A stretch of DNA of 36,021 nucleotides from contig JAFWMR010000011.1 in NCBI GenBank assembly GCA_017513905.1, positions 1 to 36,021 of the forward strand, in the 5' to 3' direction. The notes under the pieces are model-generated. The model had not been told where the DNA came from. It worked only from the letters and a program-made list of their open reading frames with translations, and did no database searches. The position numbers and the translations under genes are program-made. Numbering within the stretch: the stretch's first letter is position 1; each line of letters opens with the position of its first letter. Of this stretch, positions 1 through 5,556 are shown one piece after another. Origin of the DNA: Candidatus Saccharimonadota bacterium. Its GTDB lineage: Bacteria; Patescibacteriota; Saccharimonadia; Saccharimonadales; Saccharimonadaceae.

Positions 1-1
1 G

Positions 2-832
2 AGCAAGGATAACTCTGGTGGTATTATGACCACTGGTGGTGGCATAATGAATGCTGAAAACCTTACTATTACTACAGCCGGTACTTCCAGCGCAGCGATT
101 CGTTCAGATCGTGGCGGTGGAACTGTTACGGTAAACAAGGGCACTTATAAGACGACCGGCAAAGGATCTCCGGCTATCTATTCTACGGCAGATATTACCG
201 TAAAGAACGCCACACTGATCGCTACCGCTTCCGAGGGTGCAATTATCGAGGGCAAAAATAGTATTACGCTTGAAAATGTAACTTTGACTGACACCAATAG
301 CTCGCTCAACGGTCAATCTACTACTTATAAGAATATCTTCCTTTATCAATCTATGAGTGGCGACGCGGCAACCGGTAAGGCTGTCTTTACTGCCAAAAAC
401 TCAACTATCACGACTAATAAGGGTGATAGCTTCTACGTAACGAACACCACTGCGGAGATTAACCTTGAGAATAACACGATTGTAAACAACGATGATACTG
501 GTAACTTCTTAAGGATTCAGAAAGATTCTTGGGGTAATTCTGGTAGCAATGGCGGTACGGTTACGCTTAATATGACTAATCAAAAGGCTACCGGTAATAT
601 TGTCGTAGATTCTATCTCGATGCTAACAATGAATCTTGCTAGCGGTTCATCATTTAGCGGCGCTATTAATAGTGACAATACGGGCGAAGTTGAACTTACC
701 TTAGATAGTTCTAGCTCGATAACTTTAATGGGCGATACTTATGTTAAATCGCTCACAAATACCGATACGACAAACGGCAATATCCATGCAAATGGTTATA
801 AACTTTACGTGAATGGCACTCAGGTAAAGTAA
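2..832 (+). CDS. Beta-helix surface protein, C-terminal part (5' end outside window)
   Basis: The reading frame is open through the left edge, so the first visible Met is internal and the gene is truncated by the window; about 276 residues are seen. They are rich in Gly, Thr, Asn and Ser and consist of short imperfect beta-strand repeats of the type GGTVTVNKGTYKTTG, alternating with NITLENVT-like rungs. This is what right-handed parallel beta-helix proteins look like, and it resembles the carbohydrate-binding Cthe_2159/DUF4353 type also found at 17670-19196. The protein ends in a short hydrophilic tail (YKLYVNGTQVK) with no membrane segment or sorting signal, so any anchor would have to be N-terminal. 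A hairpin terminator follows directly. Function inferred: secreted or surface polysaccharide-binding or adhesive protein; the ligand cannot be told from this part. Confidence 0.65.
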   Translation, partial: SKDNSGGIMTTGGGIMNAENLTITTAGTSSAAIRSDRGGGTVTVNKGTYKTTGKGSPAIYSTADITVKNATLIATASEGAIIEGKNSITLENVTLTDTNSSLNGQSTTYKNIFLYQSMSGDAATGKAVFTAKNSTITTNKGDSFYVTNTTAEINLENNTIVNNDDTGNFLRIQKDSWGNSGSNGGTVTLNMTNQKATGNIVVDSISMLTMNLASGSSFSGAINSDNTGEVELTLDSSSSITLMGDTYVKSLTNTDTTNGNIHANGYKLYVNGTQVK

Positions 833-837
833 ACAAT

Positions 838-868
838 AAAGCCGGCTACTTAGTGTGGTCGGCTTTTT
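838..868 (+). terminator. Rho-independent terminator of the beta-helix gene
   Basis: A short stem AAAGCCG / CGGCTTT closes a loop of about 15 nt and runs into a T-tract. It starts five bases after the stop codon of the beta-helix gene. Confidence 0.75.
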
Positions 869-986
869 GTTCCATTGACATTGTATTTCTTTTATTTTCT
901 TCATTGTCATTGTTTTAGGTCTCTACGGCTCCAGTTAAGTCATATATCCTTAAAAGTTCGAATCTCTTTGCCTGTATATCTATACC

Positions 987-1142
987 TCAGAACTCGCACG
1001 GCATCAGAATAGGGTAGTCCTTTTTAGGTATAACTTTAATCTTAGCCGTGTATTCGGGGTGATCAATACACCAGTCTACAGCCATGCATAACCGAATAAG
1101 GTAGTCTTCTCGCCCCTCATCACAGGGGAACCTGTGGAAAAC
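987..1142 (-). pseudogene. Possible gene remnant in the 870-1258 gap
   Basis: The minus strand carries a 51-codon stretch between two in-frame stops. Its translation has protein-like composition, with aromatic, acidic and cysteine residues (it includes GREDYLIRLCMAVDWC and ends KDYPILMPCEF). The only Met start is internal at 1085, leaving 32 residues, and has no clear ribosome site, so this looks more like the 3' end of a broken gene than an intact one. I do not recognise the family. Apart from this piece, two small hairpins (1128-1150 and 1231-1244) and a terminator-like hairpin at 1167-1197, I see nothing in the 390-base gap. Confidence 0.3.
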
Positions 1143-1166
1143 TCAGGTTCGAAGATGAAATTAAAT

Positions 1167-1197
1167 GGTGATTTATGTCTGTAAATCACCCTTTTTT
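1167..1197 (+). terminator. Hairpin with T-tract in an intergenic gap
   Basis: Nine paired bases (GGTGATTTA / TAAATCACC) with a six-base loop are followed by CTTTTTT on the plus strand. It has the form of an intrinsic terminator for a plus-strand transcript, yet no plus-strand gene ends nearby; it may also stop leftward transcription from the CDF gene weakly. Confidence 0.55.
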
Positions 1198-1258
1198 GTG
1201 CATCAATTTCGAGGTTCAAGAATATTTTTCGGGCCAAAAGGCCCATTTGCAGTATATG

Positions 1259-2161
1259 CTATTTGCAGATTTTTTCTTGACACTCCTCATCGGCTTGCTC
1301 GACTTCTATTACGGAATGCGAAATATTATGGTTTTTCAAAACTTCCTTTACGGAGTCCTTGATTTTCTTGTCGTATTTTTTGACCACGACATGGAGCGTG
1401 GCATGATTTTCTTCACCATCTATACTCCTAACATAAATATGATGAATATCTATAACGCCCTTAACTCGCTTGATACTTGCCTTAATCTCCTCTAAATCTA
1501 TATTTTTTGGCGTAATCTCCAAAAATATCTTTACAATTTCACGTAGATTTTTAGCGGCTTCAATCAAGATAAATATCGCGATGGCCAGCGAGAGAATTGG
1601 ATCTATAACCGTGATTCCGGTAAGTTTTATTACAATAGAACCTATTAGCACTACCGCCCAACCCAGTACATCTTCCAGCATATGGAGATTTACTGATCTT
1701 TGATTAAATGAGCCACCCTCGCGCGTGACATAGCTTGCAACACCGTTTACGATTAAACCGATAATTGCGAAAGTAATCATGCTGTCATAATTTACTTCGG
1801 CTGGATCTAAGATGCGTTTAATTGCTTCATAAATCACGAATGAAGAGCCGACGAGCAGGATTATAGTTGTGATAATACTGCCAACTAATGAATATCGTGC
1901 GTAGCCGTAAGTATGCTTCGCGTCTGGTCCTTTCTTACTTTTTCGTTCCAGAGCATACGCAATTCCGATGCTTAAAGCATCCCCAAGGTCATGGACGGCG
2001 TCAGAAGTGATAGCGATACTTCCGGTAATAACACCACCTATAAACTCGAATACCGAGAAACTGGCATTCAGAAAAAATGCTATTAATATATTTTTTTCGG
2101 TTTCATACGCATGATGATGTGAATGATGCGTATGCTCCGAATCATGAAAAGATTTACTCAT
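1259..2161 (-). CDS. Cation diffusion facilitator (CDF) transporter, probable Zn2+ exporter
   Basis: The protein belongs to the CDF family, proton-coupled exporters of Zn2+ and related divalent metals in the cytoplasmic membrane. With the start at 2161 it has 300 residues, the normal family size. A His-rich N-terminus (HTHHSHHH, residues 10-17) precedes six predicted membrane segments. The metal site motifs are visible: H57 and D61 in segment 2 (HDLGD) and H160 and D164 in segment 5 (HMLED), an HD-HD arrangement typical of zinc-selective members. Residues from about 215 form the cytoplasmic dimerisation domain. I chose ATG 2161 over the upstream in-frame ATG at 2215 because AAAGGA lies five bases before it. 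It stands alone; a TATAAT about 100 bases upstream (2261-2266) may be its -10 box. Confidence 0.9.
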   Translation of the reverse strand: MSKSFHDSEHTHHSHHHAYETEKNILIAFFLNASFSVFEFIGGVITGSIAITSDAVHDLGDALSIGIAYALERKSKKGPDAKHTYGYARYSLVGSIITTIILLVGSSFVIYEAIKRILDPAEVNYDSMITFAIIGLIVNGVASYVTREGGSFNQRSVNLHMLEDVLGWAVVLIGSIVIKLTGITVIDPILSLAIAIFILIEAAKNLREIVKIFLEITPKNIDLEEIKASIKRVKGVIDIHHIYVRSIDGEENHATLHVVVKKYDKKIKDSVKEVLKNHNISHSVIEVEQADEECQEKICK

Positions 2162-2383
2162 AAAAATCCTTTGAGTTATTAATAGATTATCAAATTTTAG
2201 AGAATAAAGACTCATTTCCGTATCGCGATAAGGACATAGTAATGATACGTACTTGTTAGTATTATACTATAGAATGCACTTTTATGCGATGCAGAACATT
2301 GTTCTTCAGTGATATTTATTATTTTTATCATTTATGTTTAATCCTCTACAGTTCTGGTTGAATTATACTTCTTTGCAAATTAG

Positions 2384-2670
2384 ATGCTATTTTTTTTATT
2401 TTTGTTAAGTGAGAAAAAGAAAGCGGAGATGGAGCAAAAACTCGACGCAATGACTGATGAAGAAAAACAGGAGTGGCTTAATGATCATAAAAAACGCGGG
2501 CGTAAGGAGAATTGCCACGAAAAGCCTATAGACATGACAGACGAGGAATGGAAACAAAAGAAGGCAGAGCGTAAACAGAAAAATAAAAGGTGAAATCGAA
2601 TCAATGTCTGAAGCAGAAAGACAAAAAATGGCTAGATAATCATAGAAAGAATAAAGATACTGAATCATAA
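2384..2670 (+). pseudogene. Decayed K/E-rich small gene with a repeated motif and frameshifts
   Basis: An open frame at 2384-2593 encodes a hydrophobic N-terminus followed by a highly charged chain containing MTDEEKQEWLNDHKK. Just beyond its TGA stop, the motif recurs as MSEAERQ in one frame (from 2604) and KWLDNHRKN in the next (to the stop at 2668-2670). The switch sits in a run of six A (2623-2628). The two copies match as DEEKQEWLNDHKK / EAERQKWLDNHRK. The simplest reading is a once longer repeat protein broken by a stop and an A-tract frameshift. No strong ribosome site precedes 2384. An intact 69-residue peptide from the first frame cannot be ruled out. The family is not recognised. Confidence 0.45.
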
Positions 2671-2725
2671 AAGTTATCTAGCGCCTGAACCTTAGTCGAA
2701 TTCGTAATACTACGGTATCGCATGA

Positions 2726-2731
2726 TACAAT
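2726..2731 (+). promoter_or_regulatory. Candidate extended -10 box of the glutathione peroxidase gene
   Basis: TGA-TACAAT forms an extended -10 element, followed by GAGGAG seven bases before the ATG at 2749. I see no good -35 box. Confidence 0.4.
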
Positions 2732-2748
2732 CATATTGAGGAGTTGAT

Positions 2749-3288
2749 ATGGAAATATATGATTATAAAGTCAAAACAAGAAGTGGAGAGATATTTCCAC
2801 TAAGAAATCTGAAGGGCAAAGTCTTACTTATTGTAAATACGGCTACGGGCTGTGGATTTACGCCGCAATACGAAGGTTTGGAAAAATTGTATAAAAAATA
2901 TCATGATAAAGGTCTAGAGATTTTAGACTTCCCTTGCGATCAATTTGGGCATCAGGTGCCGGGTACGGATGACGAAATACGTAATTTTTGCGTTCTAAGG
3001 TATCAGACAACTTTTGATCAATTTGCAAAGGTTGAAGTAAATGGAGAGAAAGCGGAACCGCTTTTCAAATACCTAAAGGCTCAGCCCTATGACGATATTA
3101 TTGAGGGTATGAAAAATAAAGTCGCCATGAAAGCAATAGAAAAGATGCCAGGAGTAAGCAAAGAGCCTGGGTCTATTAAGTGGAATTTTACAAAATTCTT
3201 GGTTGACCGCAACGGTAAAGTTATAGCGCGCTTCTCTCCGACTTATAAACCAGAAGATATCGCGGGCAAAATAGACGAATTGTTATGA
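2749..3288 (+). CDS. Glutathione peroxidase family protein, thioredoxin-dependent type
   Basis: This 179-residue protein reduces H2O2 or organic hydroperoxides in the cytoplasm. The peroxidatic cysteine is C35 in NTATGCGFTPQ, followed by the family signature LDFPCDQFGHQ (C63, Q65) and the Trp-Asn pair W145-N146. A third cysteine, C81 in RNFCVLRY, sits where thioredoxin-dependent members have their resolving cysteine, so thioredoxin rather than glutathione is the likely reductant. That fits the thioredoxin reductase gene at 26324. The enzyme uses Cys, not selenocysteine. GAGGAG is well placed before the ATG. The 3' end overlaps the convergent gene at 3283-4224 by six bases. Confidence 0.93.
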   Translation: MEIYDYKVKTRSGEIFPLRNLKGKVLLIVNTATGCGFTPQYEGLEKLYKKYHDKGLEILDFPCDQFGHQVPGTDDEIRNFCVLRYQTTFDQFAKVEVNGEKAEPLFKYLKAQPYDDIIEGMKNKVAMKAIEKMPGVSKEPGSIKWNFTKFLVDRNGKVIARFSPTYKPEDIAGKIDELL

Positions 3289-4224
3289 TGGTAAGTTTTT
3301 TCGGGATTTCTTGCGGTAGATAATAAAAATACTAGCAGTTAAACAGCTGGTAATAATTGCAGCCGCAACGGCAATGCCAATATTGTTGCTAGATTTGTTC
3401 GAAGAATCATAATCGTTTACGATGGAAGCGTCAGAATTGGTTGTGGAAGGCCTAGTTGAGTCGTCTATTGTTTGATTACGGTCCAGCGAATCGATATGTT
3501 CTACTATAGTGCCTGAATTAGTAGTGGTTTCTTGATCAGCTGAGGGTTTGTGGTCGGATGAGCCATCGTGATTTGTTGATGCGTCGGGGTTGGCTTGAGC
3601 GTCGCGATCTGTATGGCTACTTGGTTCGGTTGGGTCGCTGTGGCTAGCCTGAGCATCCGAGTTAACTGGATCACTCCTTGTTACCGTGATCGTAGCAATC
3701 GACGAGATGACGTCATTTTCGTCTACATCGGCGCCGTTGATGTCGTATGTAAATAAACCATTAGAGAAAGAAACAGCGTAAGTACCGGCGGGCGTGTCTT
3801 TATTTACCGTATAAGTAGCAGACAGAACTTCCCCACCAGACGCCACTGACATGCCGTTACCTGTTTCTGGCGTCCAGGCACAAGTGCCATTGGCCCCAAA
3901 TGTCATAGGCGCCGATCCGCCACGGCTTATACTAGATAGACCAAAATACGATGTCTGAGCCGTCTCGTTAGTTGACCATGTACCCTGAATCGCCACATAG
4001 GATCTAGCTACTGAAGTCTTTAATGGTATGACTATTGTGGCGTCACTTGTTCCGTCTAATGCGATATTGCTTGATACTAGACTATATTCAGATGAGCTGG
4101 CGTGCACAAAATGATATACTGTCCAAATATTACTTACTAGACAGAAGATAATGAATGCCATCAAGTGCATTATAACTAATTTATTTTTTGATATCCTATG
4201 TAATACGTAAGTATATGCCTGCAT
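3283..4224 (-). CDS. Membrane-anchored surface protein with cohesin-like domain (paralogue of 4367-5542)
   Basis: Of 313 residues, the first 43 form a signal segment ending in HASSSEY. The next 140 form a beta-rich domain that aligns without gaps at its start with the neighbour at 4367-5542 (both have KTSVARSYVAIQGTWS, and a KDTPAGTY strand followed by LFTYDINGADVDEND). The pattern of a gapped beta-sandwich ending in DTPAGTY...ITVTR resembles cohesin domains, which bind dockerins; this is inference. A Ser/Thr/Asp/Asn-rich linker (about 190-280) leads to a C-terminal membrane segment and a basic tail (YRKKSRK), without a PxTG motif. The start is supported by paralogue alignment (47 residues each before the domain) although the ribosome site is weak. 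The gene follows the terminator at 4299-4359, so it probably has its own promoter. Confidence 0.7.
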   Translation of the reverse strand: MQAYTYVLHRISKNKLVIMHLMAFIIFCLVSNIWTVYHFVHASSSEYSLVSSNIALDGTSDATIVIPLKTSVARSYVAIQGTWSTNETAQTSYFGLSSISRGGSAPMTFGANGTCAWTPETGNGMSVASGGEVLSATYTVNKDTPAGTYAVSFSNGLFTYDINGADVDENDVISSIATITVTRSDPVNSDAQASHSDPTEPSSHTDRDAQANPDASTNHDGSSDHKPSADQETTTNSGTIVEHIDSLDRNQTIDDSTRPSTTNSDASIVNDYDSSNKSSNNIGIAVAAAIITSCLTASIFIIYRKKSRKNLPS

Positions 4225-4298
4225 AGTTTTCTATATATAACCTATATACTTGTATAGTATATCATAGCGCTTGCCCTAATAATAGCCAGTAAAACATG

Positions 4299-4359
4299 AA
4301 AAATATCCCCAGTTCACCATTTATCATGAATAGATTAATGGTTCTAATAACTTGGGGAT
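4299..4359 (-). terminator. Terminator after the DPT-repeat surface gene
   Basis: On the minus strand ATCCCCAAGTT pairs with AACTGGGGAT (one bulged base), enclosing a second pairing ACCATT / AATGGT, and is followed by ATTTTT. It begins a few bases after the stop at 4367 and separates the dockerin/cohesin-like operon from the gene at 3283-4224. Confidence 0.75.
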
Positions 4360-4366
4360 ACTTTAT

Positions 4367-5542
4367 TTAGGATAGAATTATTTCACCTTTAACGTGCGAC
4401 TTCTTCGTGTGCCACTTGCAATAAAGGATAAAGGAGGCAAATGTTGCACTAATAATGGTCATAATTAATACTACGAGATTACCTGCATTGACACTACCGT
4501 CCGAGTTCGTAAAAATACCAGTGTTTGGAGCGCCTGGATTCGTTGGTCCAGATGTATCTGGAACACCAGGTGAATCCGGGTCGGTCGTTGGACCGGTTGG
4601 ATCGTCTGGGTCGGCCGGATCGGTTGGATCGTCTGGGTCGGTTGGGTCATCTGGATCCGTTGGGTCATCTGGATCGGTTGGATCGTCTGGGTCGGTTGGA
4701 TCGGTTGGATCGTCTGGGTCGGTTGGATCATCAGGATCGGTTGGATCGTCTGGGTCGGTTGGATCATCAGGATCGGTTGGATCAGTTGGGTCAGTTGGAT
4801 CGGTTGGATCAGTTGGATCAGTTGGATCGGTTGGATCAGTTGGGTCAGTTGGATCGGTTGGATCAGTTGGATCAGTTGGATCGGTTGGATCGGTTGGATC
4901 AGTTGGGTCAGTTGGATCGGTTGGATCGGTTGGATCAGTTGGGTCAGTTGGATCGGTTGGATCAGTTGGATCAGTTGGGTCAGTTGGGTTGTTTCTTGTT
5001 ACCGTAACAGTGGTAGTTAATGCTATGGTATCATCTTCGTCTACATCTGAACCGTCGATATCGTACGTGAAGATTCCATCAGAGAAAGAAATGGTATATG
5101 TTCCAGCCGGTGTATCCTTATCAACTGTGTAGGCCGCCGACAAGACTTCACCACCAGCGGCTACAGACATTCCAGCTCCGTCTTCGGGAGTCCATGCAAC
5201 AACACCATTAGCCCCATGAGCTATAGTTGTAGACCCACCACGATTAGTATCGGACAAGCTAAAGTACGATGTCTGAGCTACTTCCTCAGTCGACCAGGTA
5301 CCCTGGATTGCAACGTAAGACCTAGCTACTGAAGTTTTTAGTGCAACTGCTACAGCACCGTCATTTACCCCGTCCAGCACGACACTACCAACTGTCATGC
5401 TGTATTCTGACGAGCTGGCCTGTACTAGCTGGCATGTTGTCCATATACTTCCTGCCAAGCATAATGTGCTTGATGCGACTAGGCATGCATTGATTGGTAT
5501 TGCCTTCAATATTTTTTGAAATTTATGAGTTTGTATTTGCAT
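4367..5542 (-). CDS. Cell-surface anchor with cohesin-like domain, Asp-Pro-Thr repeat stalk and APNTG sorting signal
   Basis: The 391-residue protein has a signal segment (1-42), a beta-rich domain at 44-183 paralogous to that of 3283-4224, a (Asp-Pro-Thr)n stalk at about 185-315, then APNTG (338-342), a hydrophobic stretch and a basic tail (KWHTKKSHVK). This is the order of a sortase-anchored wall or surface protein with an extended stalk. The domain shows a cohesin-like pattern (SYVAIQGTWS, GGEVLSAAYTVDKDTPAGTY, DGIFTYDIDGSDVDEDD). I chose ATG 5542 rather than the in-frame ATG at 5563 because AAAGG lies six bases before it and because it aligns with the paralogue's start. It begins 14 bases after the stop of the LRR-dockerin gene, so the two are one operon, suggesting they bind each other. 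Confidence 0.75.
   Translation of the reverse strand: MQIQTHKFQKILKAIPINACLVASSTLCLAGSIWTTCQLVQASSSEYSMTVGSVVLDGVNDGAVAVALKTSVARSYVAIQGTWSTEEVAQTSYFSLSDTNRGGSTTIAHGANGVVAWTPEDGAGMSVAAGGEVLSAAYTVDKDTPAGTYTISFSDGIFTYDIDGSDVDEDDTIALTTTVTVTRNNPTDPTDPTDPTDPTDPTDPTDPTDPTDPTDPTDPTDPTDPTDPTDPTDPTDPTDPTDPTDPTDPTDPTDPTDPDDPTDPDDPTDPDDPTDPDDPTDPTDPDDPTDPDDPTDPDDPTDPDDPTDPADPDDPTGPTTDPDSPGVPDTSGPTNPGAPNTGIFTNSDGSVNAGNLVVLIMTIISATFASFILYCKWHTKKSHVKGEIILS
4600..4990 (-). repeat. Nine-base tandem repeat coding for the Asp-Pro-Thr stalk
   Basis: About 390 bases of units such as GGTTGGATC and GGTTGGGTC (plus strand) encode DPT and DPD triplets. The left third uses mixed DPD/DPT units and the right part nearly pure DPT. 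Copy changes keep frame, so stalk length can vary between cells. The repeat also leaves other frames open, producing spurious long plus-strand reading frames. Confidence 0.95.
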
Positions 5543-5556
5543 TTTTGACCTTTCTT

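Noticed and set aside
930-980. tRNA-like piece (a TTCGAATC loop) on the plus strand
   Set aside because: Only a T-arm-like segment with one mismatch can be drawn; no matching acceptor, D-arm or anticodon arm is present.
4455-5132. Long plus-strand frames with Val-Gly-Ser or Leu-Asp-Arg repeats
   Set aside because: They are produced by the nine-base repeat of the minus-strand stalk gene, which keeps other frames free of stops. The minus-strand gene has a signal, ribosome site and sorting motif.
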